A stretch of DNA of 64,000 nucleotides, from the NCBI RefSeq assembly GCF_009617755.1, contig NZ_BGZH01000003.1, forward strand, positions 372,001 to 436,000, read 5' to 3'. A program made the position numbers and the translations under genes. Source of the DNA: Marinobacter salsuginis (GTDB lineage Bacteria; Pseudomonadota; Gammaproteobacteria; Pseudomonadales; Oleiphilaceae). Under the pieces are notes generated by a model. The model did not search any database. It was not told the DNA's origin and worked only from the letters and a program-made list of their open reading frames with translations. How positions within the stretch are numbered: the first letter of the stretch is position 1; every line of letters starts with the position of its first letter. Shown piece by piece: positions 20,872 to 29,315 of this stretch.

Positions 20872-21360
20872 GTGCCTGCACCGAGATTTCTCGACATTGA
20901 ATACTGCCAGACCGACGACGCGCTTTTCCCAACCGCTATGGCCTGGTCGCTGGAAGACGGCCGGATGAAAACCGTGGTGATCGCCCCTTCCGATGACTGG
21001 CTCCCCGAAGACGGTGACCTCGGTGATATCGACCTGCTCTACTTGGAAGAACAGGGCGTGCCCCTCATCGAACTGGCCCGGGAACTGCACCAGGACCTGC
21101 CAGACCAGACCGTATTCGTGGACGGCCTTGATCCGGACGAGATTCTGGTGGACCTGATCTTCACGGCAGTAGGACAGGAAGCCCCGTTTGAGATCGCACC
21201 CATCAGTGAGCTTATTACCGGCCTCGACAGCGAAACCCTGGAAGATCGTCGTCGCCAGTTGCTGTTCGAGGAAAGCCTGGAACCTCAACTGCCCGAAAAT
21301 GGCGTATATGCCCTGCTGCTAATGGCTCGGGAAGAAGGCCTGTTCGACGAAGACCTTTAA
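20872..21360 (+). CDS. Uncharacterised acidic protein, possibly RNase H-like fold
   Basis: The 162-residue, very acidic protein starts at GTG 20872, set by GGGAG 6 bp upstream. I do not recognise a named family. The start FLDIEYCQTDDALFPTAMAW, with an acidic DxE pair, and the later VFVDGLDPDEILVDLIFTAV are reminiscent of the first and second motifs of DEDD exonuclease-like domains (as in short proteins beginning FxDxEAS). The match is weak and the usual C-terminal H-x-D motif is missing. No signal peptide; monocistronic. Confidence 0.5.
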   Translation: MPAPRFLDIEYCQTDDALFPTAMAWSLEDGRMKTVVIAPSDDWLPEDGDLGDIDLLYLEEQGVPLIELARELHQDLPDQTVFVDGLDPDEILVDLIFTAVGQEAPFEIAPISELITGLDSETLEDRRRQLLFEESLEPQLPENGVYALLLMAREEGLFDEDL

Positions 21361-21464
21361 CGGTGCAGAACAGACACAGGGAAGTGTGACACGGGTCGAC
21401 GTAACAAACGGTTACACAAGGCAGAATCAGCCCGTATTCGCCCACGTCAGGAAGCCCGATAACA

Positions 21465-22073
21465 ATGAACAAGGTTGTGCGAACGCCCCTTATCTGCCCA
21501 CTTGTCCCCGCCCTGTTTCTCGCCTCCCAGGCTGTTCTGGCCCAGGATACTCCTCGAGCAGACAAACACTACATCGGTCTGCTGGCAACCACTTACAACC
21601 ACCGCACTATCGGTGAAAACACCAAGGAGACGGCCTGGGGCACTGGCGGAACACTGGTGATGGGTGGTCATATAACCGACCTGTTCCACGCCGAGTTGCG
21701 GGCCGGCGGCGGCTTTAAAGACGCCGAAGTCCCGAATAGTGACCTCACATTGAGCGTTGACTACTACGCAAGCTGGTATATCGGCCTGCACTATCCGATT
21801 ACCGACTACGCCAACCTCTACGGACAGTTTGGCTTTTCCTATATCCATGGCGAGGGGGAGATTAGCGACCCGGCGAATGACCGCAACAACCCCTTTCTGG
21901 ACCTCGAAGGCGAATTTCCAGACAGCGGCTTCAGCGTCAGCTGGATTGCTGGCCTCGACTTCGAAGTAATGGACGACACCTTCCTGGTGTTCGAAGGAGG
22001 AAAGCTCTTCGAAGACACCGCCACGGATGTGAATACCTTCCAGTTCTCCGGCGGCCTGCGCTACGAGTTCTAG
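21465..22073 (+). CDS. Small outer-membrane beta-barrel protein
   Basis: The 202-residue precursor has a signal peptide (cleavage near AVLA-QDTP). The mature protein is rich in alternating, aromatic strand segments (YYASWYIGLHYPI, YGQFGFSYIHGEG, SGFSVSWIAGLDF) and ends in LRYEF; the final Phe is the BAM-recognition signature. About eight strands fit, as in OmpA/OmpX-like or OmpW-size barrels. The function is unknown. AGGAAG precedes ATG 21465. The gene converges with rlmL across a REP-like hairpin. Confidence 0.78.
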   Translation: MNKVVRTPLICPLVPALFLASQAVLAQDTPRADKHYIGLLATTYNHRTIGENTKETAWGTGGTLVMGGHITDLFHAELRAGGGFKDAEVPNSDLTLSVDYYASWYIGLHYPITDYANLYGQFGFSYIHGEGEISDPANDRNNPFLDLEGEFPDSGFSVSWIAGLDFEVMDDTFLVFEGGKLFEDTATDVNTFQFSGGLRYEF

Positions 22074-22078
22074 AATAC

Positions 22079-22108
22079 AGGTCGGATTACGCTTCGCTAA
22101 TCCGACCT
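22079..22108. repeat. REP-like hairpin between convergent genes
   Basis: AGGTCGGATTA (22079-22089) and TAATCCGACCT (22098-22108) form a perfect 11 bp stem with an 8 nt loop CGCTTCGC. This GTCGGATTA-type palindrome is a widely dispersed intergenic repeat in many gammaproteobacteria and can also act as a bidirectional 3' end. It is the only such copy I saw here. Confidence 0.8.
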
Positions 22109-22128
22109 ACCGTTCTATTCAATTTCCT

Positions 22129-24303
22129 TTATGCCTTGTGGCGGATGTGCCAGCACCGGTGGATCCGGGCATTGCGCTGGAAATCCCTGTCCAGGGTATC
22201 CCGGGTAACTTCGGAAACCTCGAACTCGCTTTCCAGTGCCTCGTCGAGCTTGAATCGCCGGAAATTATTGGAAAAGATCAGCAATCCATCAGAGCTCAGC
22301 CTCGCCATGGCCTGCCTCACCAGCGTGGGATGATCCTTCTGGATATCCAGAACGCCCGCCATTCGGGCGGAGTTCGAAAATGTGGGCGGATCCATGAAGA
22401 TCAGATCAAACCGTTGGTCCGCCGTTTTTCGGTCCGCAAGCCAGGCCAGGCAATCCGCCTGCTCTACCCGATGTTTCCGGGGATCCGCACCGTTCAGGGC
22501 CAGATTCTCCTCGGCCCATCCGACATAGGTTTTTGACATATCAAGGCTGAGAGAGCGGCTGGCGCCTCCTACCACGGCATGCACCGTGGCCGCCCCGGTA
22601 TAGCAGAACAGATTCAGAAACCGCTGGTTTGCGGCGTGTTGCTGAATCCAGTGCCGCACCGGCCGATGATCCAGAAACAGACCGGTGTCCAGGTAATCCT
22701 TCAGGTTCACCTTCAGCACACAGCCATGTTCGTGAACCTTGAAAAACTCGCCACTGGCAGCCTGCTTTTCATACTGGCTGGTGCCCGTCTGGCGCTGGCG
22801 CTGCTTGCACACCATGTCTTCCCGGTCCACGCCGAGCGCTTCGGGAATCACTGCAAGAGCTTCGGCCAGACGTTCACGGGCGGAACGTTCGTCCACCGAT
22901 TTCGGGGCCGCGTACTCCTGCACGTGTATCCGGCCCTCATAGATATCGATTGCCAGAGCGAACTCCGGCATGTCGGCATCGTAAAGACGATAGCAACCAA
23001 TGCCCTGCTTTCTCGCCCACTGGCCGATGGTCTTCATATTTTTCTTGAGCCGGTTACGAAGCATGGCCGCACGTTCCTCGTTAGCAATACGAGGAGTAAT
23101 CTCACCGGGGATATCGGGGCCCCGCGGGGTCATGGCGCTGGCGTCATTGATTTCGAACAACAGCAACTGAGCGGGCAGTTTGCCGTTGAAAAGCCGGTAT
23201 TGCTTGTAGCTTCGCAAACCGATGGACTTGCCGTATTCCGGGGCACCGGTAAACACACCAAGCCGCCAGCCGGGTACGCTGCGTTTCACTGCAGCGCCCA
23301 GCGCCTGGTACAGGGCGCCCAGTTCCCTGCGCTCACTCAAGCGCTCACCGTATGGGGGATTGGTCAACACCAACCCATGTTTGGACCAGCCGCCCTCCGG
23401 TTCCAGGGCGTCAACCGATCGAGCTTCAACGTGGACAATACTCTCAAGCCCGGCCCGCTGGATATTCTTCCAGGCCGTCGCAATGACCCGACTGTCCTGG
23501 TCAAAGCCCGCCAGCCTGGGGATTCGTTTCTGTTTACCCTCATGGGCGCGACGTTCTGCTTCCTGGCGCAAGGACAACAAGAGCTCCGGCTGATGGCCCG
23601 GCCATTTCTCGAAACCAAACCGCTCCTGTTTGCGCCCGGGCGCCATATCCAGCGCCATCATCGCGGCTTCAATAACAAGCGTGCCGGACCCACACATCGG
23701 GTCCAGAAAATCGCCGCCGGTCGAGGCAATCTCTGGCCAGCCCGCACGCATCAGTAATGCCGCCGCCAGGTTTTCTTTAAGTGGTGCTATGCCTTTATCT
23801 GTCCGGTAGCCGCGCATATGGAGGCTATGGCCGCTTAGGTCGACTCCCAGTGACAGGCGCCCCCGATTCAGTCGAGCGGAGATAATGACATCGGGATTCT
23901 TGGCATCCACGGAAGGCCTCGGGCCTCCATTGGCCTGGAACCGGTCAACAATGCCGTCTTTTACCCGCTGTGCTCCGTATTGCGTATTCCGGATTGCCTC
24001 GTTCTGACCGAGAAAAGTGACCCGGAAGCTTCCATTCACCGGGATATGCTGCTGCCAGTCCATGTGCACAACACCGTCATAAAGCTCGTCGCCACTGTTG
24101 GCATTCACTTCGTCGACATGGAGGATCACCCGGTTGGCCAGGCGCGACCAGAGGCACGCGCGGTAGCCACCTTCCAGAGAACCTTCTACCCAGACTCCCG
24201 CCGGCGCGTTGCGCACGGTGTCCAGGCCAAAAGTGCTGAGCTCGTCCGCCAGAAGGTATTCCACCCCCTTCGGGCAGGTTACGAAAAATACAGATTTGGA
24301 CAA
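22129..24303 (-). CDS. rlmL: Bifunctional 23S rRNA methyltransferase RlmKL
   Basis: Modifies G2445 (m2G, RlmL part) and G2069 (m7G, RlmK part) of 23S rRNA. I place the start at TTG 24303 because AGGAG lies 6 bp upstream; a TTG at 24309 would abut the Shine-Dalgarno. The product is about 724 residues. Domains in order: THUMP (about 45-155); the first Rossmann methyltransferase with DPMCGSGTLVIEAA and the catalytic LTNPPYGERL; a linker; the second methyltransferase with LFCYTGAATVHA and IFMDPPTFSNS. This is the full gammaproteobacterial fusion. Confidence 0.95.
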   Translation of the reverse strand: MSKSVFFVTCPKGVEYLLADELSTFGLDTVRNAPAGVWVEGSLEGGYRACLWSRLANRVILHVDEVNANSGDELYDGVVHMDWQQHIPVNGSFRVTFLGQNEAIRNTQYGAQRVKDGIVDRFQANGGPRPSVDAKNPDVIISARLNRGRLSLGVDLSGHSLHMRGYRTDKGIAPLKENLAAALLMRAGWPEIASTGGDFLDPMCGSGTLVIEAAMMALDMAPGRKQERFGFEKWPGHQPELLLSLRQEAERRAHEGKQKRIPRLAGFDQDSRVIATAWKNIQRAGLESIVHVEARSVDALEPEGGWSKHGLVLTNPPYGERLSERRELGALYQALGAAVKRSVPGWRLGVFTGAPEYGKSIGLRSYKQYRLFNGKLPAQLLLFEINDASAMTPRGPDIPGEITPRIANEERAAMLRNRLKKNMKTIGQWARKQGIGCYRLYDADMPEFALAIDIYEGRIHVQEYAAPKSVDERSARERLAEALAVIPEALGVDREDMVCKQRQRQTGTSQYEKQAASGEFFKVHEHGCVLKVNLKDYLDTGLFLDHRPVRHWIQQHAANQRFLNLFCYTGAATVHAVVGGASRSLSLDMSKTYVGWAEENLALNGADPRKHRVEQADCLAWLADRKTADQRFDLIFMDPPTFSNSARMAGVLDIQKDHPTLVRQAMARLSSDGLLIFSNNFRRFKLDEALESEFEVSEVTRDTLDRDFQRNARIHRCWHIRHKA

Positions 24304-24621
24304 GTTCAACTCCTGGTGTATCAGCGGCGACTGGTAAGTTTCCGGAATACTGGCTGTTCCGAAATTGGTGGTGATTTTTTAGTTCACATAACTATAAAAA
24401 AAGCGTCACATAGATGAAATAATTAGTGTACATCCGCGCAAGGTTCGACTTACCTTGTAATTGACGCGTCGTTCCGGAAGGTAACAAACCTTCCGTTAAC
24501 AGGATCCTGACTGCTCTGGCTTGAGCTGACAATAGTGGGTTATCCCGGAGCGGGTAACAGTTGTCGCAGCCATTGCAGGTGTGTACACGCTTGTTCTGTT
24601 AATCCATCAGTGAGGAACGGC
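24304..24621 (+). promoter_or_regulatory. rlmL-rmf intergenic region with two AAGGT/ACCTT inverted repeats
   Basis: This 318 bp divergent interval holds two inverted repeats with the same half-site: CAAGGT-N7-ACCTTG (24439-24457) and CGGAAGGT-N5-ACCTTCCG (24475-24495). A -35-like TTGACG (24461-24466) lies between them. RMF is a stationary-phase gene in other bacteria, so these could be operator half-sites or leader hairpins. No transcription start can be fixed by eye. Confidence 0.4.
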
Positions 24622-24834
24622 ATGAAAAGACAGAAAAGAGACATGTACGCTCGTGCATACAAGCGGGGTTATCTCGCTGGCGTGTCCGGTAAATCCAAAG
24701 ACAGCTGCCCGATTGAACAGGCGGAAGTTCGCCAGGAATGGCTGAACGGGTGGCGAGAAGGCCGCACAGATCAATGGGAGGGCATGACCGGCGTATCCGG
24801 CATCCACAAACTGGCTAACGTTACGACGGCTTGA
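24622..24834 (+). CDS. rmf: Ribosome modulation factor
   Basis: A small basic protein that dimerises 70S ribosomes into inactive 100S particles in stationary phase. The ATG at 24622 follows a good GAGGAA site. The product is 70 residues; the E. coli protein is 55. The conserved core is MKRQKRDMYARAYKRGYLAG, then GKSKDSCP and WLNGWREGR, all matching RMF. The extra 15 residues at the C-terminus (after WREGRTDQW) look like a lineage-specific tail. Divergent from rlmL. Confidence 0.95.
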   Translation: MKRQKRDMYARAYKRGYLAGVSGKSKDSCPIEQAEVRQEWLNGWREGRTDQWEGMTGVSGIHKLANVTTA

Positions 24835-24906
24835 CGGCTGAACTAACCCCGAATCTTAATCTGATCTTTTTCTACACAACTTGACGCAGTATCCAGAGTA
24901 ACCCAA

Positions 24907-24982
24907 ATGGGGCCTCCCGCCCCATACCATGCGAAGAAGCGCTACGGGGTTCATTCCCCGCTCGGGCCCGCTAAGCGGGCCC
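24907..24982. repeat. Three tandem GC-rich hairpins between rmf and pyrD
   Basis: Three consecutive perfect stems lie in 76 bp: ATGGGGC/GCCCCAT (24907-24925), CGGGG/CCCCG (24945-24960) and GGGCCCGC/GCGGGCCC (24964-24982). rmf and pyrD converge here, so they probably serve as shared 3' structures. None has a proper T tract. Confidence 0.6.
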
Positions 24983-25006
24983 ACCTTCGTTCTGGGACAC
25001 CGACAA

Positions 25007-26026
25007 TCACTGTACCTGCCTGATCGCCTCAACGGCTTCTTTTATCAGCTGAGGCCCACGGTAAATAAACCCTGTGTAAATTTGTACAAGTTTGGCTCCG
25101 GCCCGGACTTTCTCTGCTGCGCTCTCGCCGTCGGTAATGCCGCCCACGCCAATAATCGGCAACGACTCCCCCAACTCCGCGTAAAGTCCCTTTATGACCC
25201 TCAGAGACGCTTCCCGAACCGGCACTCCGCTCAGCCCCCCGGCCTCATTGGCATAAGGATGACCCGCCACCGCATCACGACTGACCGTTGTATTGGTGGC
25301 AATCACGCCGTCCAGCCCCGTCTCTCGCAGCGCAGATGCCACAAAACGGATACCGTCATCGTCCATGTCCGGAGCAATCTTTACGGCTACAGGCACATAA
25401 CGCCCATGTTCTTTTTCGCACTTCAGTTGCTCGTCCTTGATTGCTTCCAGAAGCCCTTTCAGGGAGTCCCCAAACTGCAGATCCCGTAGCCCTGGCGTAT
25501 TGGGCGAGGACACATTCACCGTAATGTAATCGGCGCGGGTGTAGACAGCCGAAATCCCCTTTCGGTAGTCCGATTCGGATTGATCGTTGGGCGTATCCTT
25601 GTTCTTGCCAACATTGATTCCCAACACCCCGCGGTACCGGCGATTGTCCACGCGCGCCAGCAAGTGGTCCAACCCTTCGTTATTGAAACCCATGCGATTA
25701 ATGATGGCTTGATGTTCCGGCAGTCGAAACATTCTCGGCTTGGGGTTTCCGGGCTGCGCCAGTGGTGTGACTGTTCCCACTTCAATGAATCCGAAGCCCA
25801 GGGCTCCCAGTGCATCAAGATGATCGGCGTTCTTATCAAGACCTGCGGCGAGCCCGACAGGGTTCGGAAAATCCAACCCCATAACATTCACTGGCAATGA
25901 ATCTATTTTTGGCGAAAAAACGTTCAAAACGCCCAATCGTTGCGCAAGATCCAGACCATTCAATGCAATATTGTGAGCCTGCTCAGCCGGAAGACGGAAA
26001 AGCAGGTTGCGGAAAACGCCGTACAT
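25007..26026 (-). CDS. pyrD: Dihydroorotate dehydrogenase (quinone), class 2
   Basis: Membrane-associated flavoprotein that oxidises dihydroorotate to orotate with ubiquinone, the fourth step of pyrimidine synthesis. The 339 residues fit class 2, including the N-terminal helix pair MYGVFRNLLFRLPAEQAHNI that contacts the membrane. FMN/substrate motifs are FPNPVGLAAGLDKN, INRMGFNNEG, NVSSPNTPGLRDLQ (the catalytic Ser region) and VGGITDGESA. A GGGGAG site precedes ATG 26026. Confidence 0.96.
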   Translation of the reverse strand: MYGVFRNLLFRLPAEQAHNIALNGLDLAQRLGVLNVFSPKIDSLPVNVMGLDFPNPVGLAAGLDKNADHLDALGALGFGFIEVGTVTPLAQPGNPKPRMFRLPEHQAIINRMGFNNEGLDHLLARVDNRRYRGVLGINVGKNKDTPNDQSESDYRKGISAVYTRADYITVNVSSPNTPGLRDLQFGDSLKGLLEAIKDEQLKCEKEHGRYVPVAVKIAPDMDDDGIRFVASALRETGLDGVIATNTTVSRDAVAGHPYANEAGGLSGVPVREASLRVIKGLYAELGESLPIIGVGGITDGESAAEKVRAGAKLVQIYTGFIYRGPQLIKEAVEAIRQVQ

Positions 26027-26435
26027 CTGAAAAAACTCCCCTGATCCAAGTGGGCGGAGTATACCGGAAGTTTTCCACAGCTTCCCGGGATAGAGAAAAA
26101 TCAGCTCTAAATGACTGTATCATGGCAGTCTCATGACCTTTTCCACGGAATCTGTGGATAACCCTGTTGAAAATCGAGGGGCAACGGTTCCCATCCCTTG
26201 ATAACTGCGCCAGTCTACAGATTGATCATTTTTTGACCAGTTGAATTTAACTTTATTTTCAATGGGTTATAATTTTTTTTCTTGCCTGTCGACAAATACT
26301 AAACAAAATGTTACCCGGTCACCGTTCTGCAATGATGTGCATAAATCACTTGAAATTCGGCTTTCGGGCCGGCACTGCCACACACTCCAAGAATAACGTT
26401 ATACTGGCACCTGTTTTCGGATCAGGAGTTCTGCA
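26027..26435. other. Intergenic region with DnaA-box-like sequences
   Basis: This 409 bp gap lies between divergent pyrD and the CDF transporter. It contains TTTTCCACA (26071-26079), TTTTCCACG (26139-26147) and TGTGGATAA (26153-26161, a perfect DnaA box on the minus strand); the last two form an inverted repeat around GGAATC. A TATAAT (26268-26273) in an AT-rich stretch may be a -10, and TATACT near 26059 (minus strand) a -10 for pyrD. Nothing else is recognisable. Confidence 0.45.
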
Positions 26436-27596
26436 ATGCAAGAGCCGATTTCCCCCGCTCAACAGAACCGGGACAGTCTTGCGGGCGAAATGAGGGCGGC
26501 TTCAAGGGTCACCATTATTGGAATGATTCTCGATGCCGTACTCGGTGTCATTAAAGTCATTGCAGGTGCTCTTTTTCATTCCCAGGCACTGCTGGTCGAT
26601 GGCATTCACTCCTTTACCGACGTTGCCTCGGATCTGGTTGTCCTCGGTGTAATGAAAGTTTCCCGCCAGGAACCGGATGAAGATCACCCCTACGGTCACC
26701 AGCGAATCGAGACCTTCGGCACCCTGGTGCTTGGTAGTATTCTGATCGCGGTAGGCGCTGCCCTGGCCTGGGAAAACACGCTTCGTCTGATCGAAGGCAA
26801 CGTGGATGCCGTTCCCGGATGGCCGGTACTGGTAGCGGCGGCCGTGTCGGTGGCCGGGAAGGAGTGGATCTTTCGATACACTCGCCATGTAGGCCTGAAA
26901 ATTCGCTCGGATCTGATTATCGCCAACGCCTGGCACAGCAGAACCGATGCGTTTTCCTCAATCGTCGTTCTGGTTTCGACCGCAGGTGCCATGCTGGGGA
27001 TGATCTGGCTCGATGTGTTTGCCGCAGTGGTGATTGCCGGAATCATTATCCACATCGGCTGGAAGTTCACCTGGGACAGCGTAAAAGAGCTTGTGGATAC
27101 CGGCCTTTCTCACGAAGACACAGAGATGCTCAAGAGCATTGCCCGCGACACAGACGGCGTGCGCAACGTCCACGAACTTCGTAGCCGTCGCATGGGCCAT
27201 GACATCCTGCTGGATATTCACCTGGTGGTCCGGCCGGAAATCAGCGTTTCAGAGGGACATCAGATCGGTATGCAGGTGGTCTCGGGCATGCGAGACGCTC
27301 TGGACAACATTCGGGACATCAATTTCCACATCGACGCTGAAAACGACGAAGACCAGCCGCTGACCTCTGAGCGCCTGCCTTCCCGAGAAGACATCCGGGC
27401 TGTACTGGCCCGGCATATTGGTGAACTTCCACACCACAGTCGCCTGCGGCTGCACTACCTGAAGAACAAGGTGCACCTGGAACTGTTTCTCGACGAGTAC
27501 GAGAAAAAAACCCTGTTCTCCTCCGCAAACATCAGGGATCAGCTTCGGGATTACCCCTGGTTTGGCAGTGTCCGGGTTTGGGTGGCCGGCCCCTGA
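26436..27596 (+). CDS. Cation diffusion facilitator (CDF) family metal exporter
   Basis: A 386-residue inner-membrane antiporter predicted to export Zn, Fe, Mn, Co or similar divalent metals using the proton gradient. Membrane helices span about residues 20-215. The metal site motifs are LLVDGIHSFTDVASDLV (helix 2, HxxxD) and SRTDAFSSIVV (helix 5), with the signature DHPYGHQRIETFGTL between. A cytoplasmic ZT-dimer-like domain occupies about 215-300. An extra domain of about 85 residues follows (SREDIRAVLARHIGELPHHS onward), longer than the usual 300-residue CDF. The metal cannot be inferred reliably. Confidence 0.9.
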   Translation: MQEPISPAQQNRDSLAGEMRAASRVTIIGMILDAVLGVIKVIAGALFHSQALLVDGIHSFTDVASDLVVLGVMKVSRQEPDEDHPYGHQRIETFGTLVLGSILIAVGAALAWENTLRLIEGNVDAVPGWPVLVAAAVSVAGKEWIFRYTRHVGLKIRSDLIIANAWHSRTDAFSSIVVLVSTAGAMLGMIWLDVFAAVVIAGIIIHIGWKFTWDSVKELVDTGLSHEDTEMLKSIARDTDGVRNVHELRSRRMGHDILLDIHLVVRPEISVSEGHQIGMQVVSGMRDALDNIRDINFHIDAENDEDQPLTSERLPSREDIRAVLARHIGELPHHSRLRLHYLKNKVHLELFLDEYEKKTLFSSANIRDQLRDYPWFGSVRVWVAGP

Positions 27597-27614
27597 AGAA
27601 GCCGGCCAAACCCT

Positions 27615-29114
27615 TTACCTCCGCCGGTTCTCCTCCATCCTGGAGAGAAACTCCTGCATGATCAGCGTATAGAGTTCGCCCCCGAGGAAGCGATCCTCGA
27701 CACCGGCATCAATGCTCGGATTGTCGTTGACTTCAATCACGGCAACCCGGTTTCCGGATTGTTTAATATCCACACCGTACAGCCCGTTACCAATCAGCTT
27801 GGTGGCATTCAGGGCCGCCTGAATCACATTTCTCGGCACCTCGTAAGTGGGCATGGTCTCGAAGCCACCGCTTTCACTCTCGGATTCACCGTGCTGGTAG
27901 ATCTGCCAGTGGCCTTTCACCATCATGTATTTGCAGGCGTAGATAGCCCGACCACCTAGCACACCAATGCGCCAGTCGTAATCGGTGTACAGATATTCCT
28001 GGGCCAGCACCAGGGCCGACTGCTTGAACAGGTCCTTTAGACCGGCTCGCAAGGTCTTCTCATCCTCCGCCTTGGTAACCCCTCGGGAAAATGCGCCATC
28101 CGGAATCTTGATGACCACGGGAAAGCCCAACTCGCTGATGACCTGTTCAACCGCGTTCTTCTGGTCTTTGGACAGGATCAGCGTCTTGGGTGTGGGAACC
28201 TTGTTGTTTTTCAGAAGATCCGCAAGAAACACTTTGTTGGTGCACTTCAGGATCGATACAGGATCATCAATAACTACCATACCCTCCGCCGCTGCCTTGC
28301 GGGCAAAACGGTAGGTATGGTGGTCAATGGCGGTGGTTTCCCGGATGAACAGGCCATCGTATTCCGGAAGGCGCATGTAATCCCTGCGGGTGATCTGCTC
28401 AACATTGATACCCAGCTTGCGACCGGCCTTTTCGAATCGCTTCAAGGCAACCTTGTCGCTCGGCGGCATTTCCTCATCGGGATTGACCAGAACCGCCAGG
28501 TCGTAGCGGTAACGTCGACGGGTTCTGGGCTTACGCCACACCATGCTGCTGAAACGATCCAGGGCGGCGGCAAATACGTCCTGCTCCTGTTCGCCGAGGT
28601 CCGCCGGGGCCGCCGGTTTCATGGACTCGATCTGCCACTGCTTGCGGCGCTTGAAGACAACCTCGAGAATCGGGCACGGAAAACGCTCGAACAGGGCCCT
28701 GGCAACCGGTTTGAGATCCGGATGCTCAGCCTGTCCAAAGTACGTCCGGATCCGGACTTCATGAGTAGCTGCGCGCTCATCACTGGCGGGATCAATTGCC
28801 GAACCCGACGCCTCCAGCCAGTTGATAACGCTCTCATCAAGCTCTTCCAGCTCGAGAGAAAACAACCCTTTCCTACCCAGGTCATTAAGCGTCATTACCG
28901 AAGGCACCACGTGGTGGCCACGGGCTTCCGCCAGCAATGAGCAATAATACCCCTTGCTCAGGTACCGGGCGCTCTGGCACAGGTTAATGACTCTTACCCG
29001 GCTGGACGGCGGTGCCGAGAACTGGAGATACTGATCAAACGTCAGTACATCTTCACTGGGGTAATAAGGCGCCCAGTCTTTGGCGCGGTCCACTACGATA
29101 AGCAAACGGGACAT
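27615..29114 (-). CDS. RimK-family ATP-grasp ligase with RLAN N-terminal domain
   Basis: The 499-residue protein starts at ATG 29114, about 10 bp after GGGAGGA; an ATG three codons earlier is too close to that site. Residues about 1-200 (SRLLIVVDRAKDWAPYYPSE) match the RLAN domain often found before RimK-like ATP-grasp modules. The ATP-grasp half shows FPVVIKIPDGAFSRGV (phosphate loop), WRIGVLGGRAIYACKYM and the metal-binding IEVNDNPSIDAGVED. RimK-type enzymes add glutamate or similar amino acids to a carboxylate of a protein or peptide. The target here is unknown. It is divergent from a GNAT-C39 fusion, a pairing seen in predicted peptide-modification systems. Confidence 0.88.
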   Translation of the reverse strand: MSRLLIVVDRAKDWAPYYPSEDVLTFDQYLQFSAPPSSRVRVINLCQSARYLSKGYYCSLLAEARGHHVVPSVMTLNDLGRKGLFSLELEELDESVINWLEASGSAIDPASDERAATHEVRIRTYFGQAEHPDLKPVARALFERFPCPILEVVFKRRKQWQIESMKPAAPADLGEQEQDVFAAALDRFSSMVWRKPRTRRRYRYDLAVLVNPDEEMPPSDKVALKRFEKAGRKLGINVEQITRRDYMRLPEYDGLFIRETTAIDHHTYRFARKAAAEGMVVIDDPVSILKCTNKVFLADLLKNNKVPTPKTLILSKDQKNAVEQVISELGFPVVIKIPDGAFSRGVTKAEDEKTLRAGLKDLFKQSALVLAQEYLYTDYDWRIGVLGGRAIYACKYMMVKGHWQIYQHGESESESGGFETMPTYEVPRNVIQAALNATKLIGNGLYGVDIKQSGNRVAVIEVNDNPSIDAGVEDRFLGGELYTLIMQEFLSRMEENRRR

Positions 29115-29183
29115 TAAAGGCATTCCTCCCTGAAAGGTCTTGCCTGTGATATTTGACGCAACGATACGCCGGTGATGATCGGT

Positions 29184-29256
29184 GCACAATCGACGAATAA
29201 TGCGTGCTTTTACGCATCCTTACAGTCTTTGCGTTACCCTTGCTCTCACCCATAAT
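29184..29256. promoter_or_regulatory. Divergent promoters with central ATGCGT/ACGCAT operator
   Basis: A perfect inverted repeat ATGCGT (29200-29205), N6, ACGCAT (29212-29217) sits between two candidate promoters. On the plus strand these are TTGCGT (29229-29234) and CATAAT (29251-29256); on the minus strand TTGTGC (29189-29184) and TATCGT, 17 bp apart. The repeat could be one binding site controlling both the RimK-type ligase and the GNAT-C39 gene. Confidence 0.45.
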
Positions 29257-29315
29257 AGCCGAATACGGGAAGCCCACCAGCATGCCCTCCAAGCTCTTCT
29301 CAAGGCCGCATCTCA

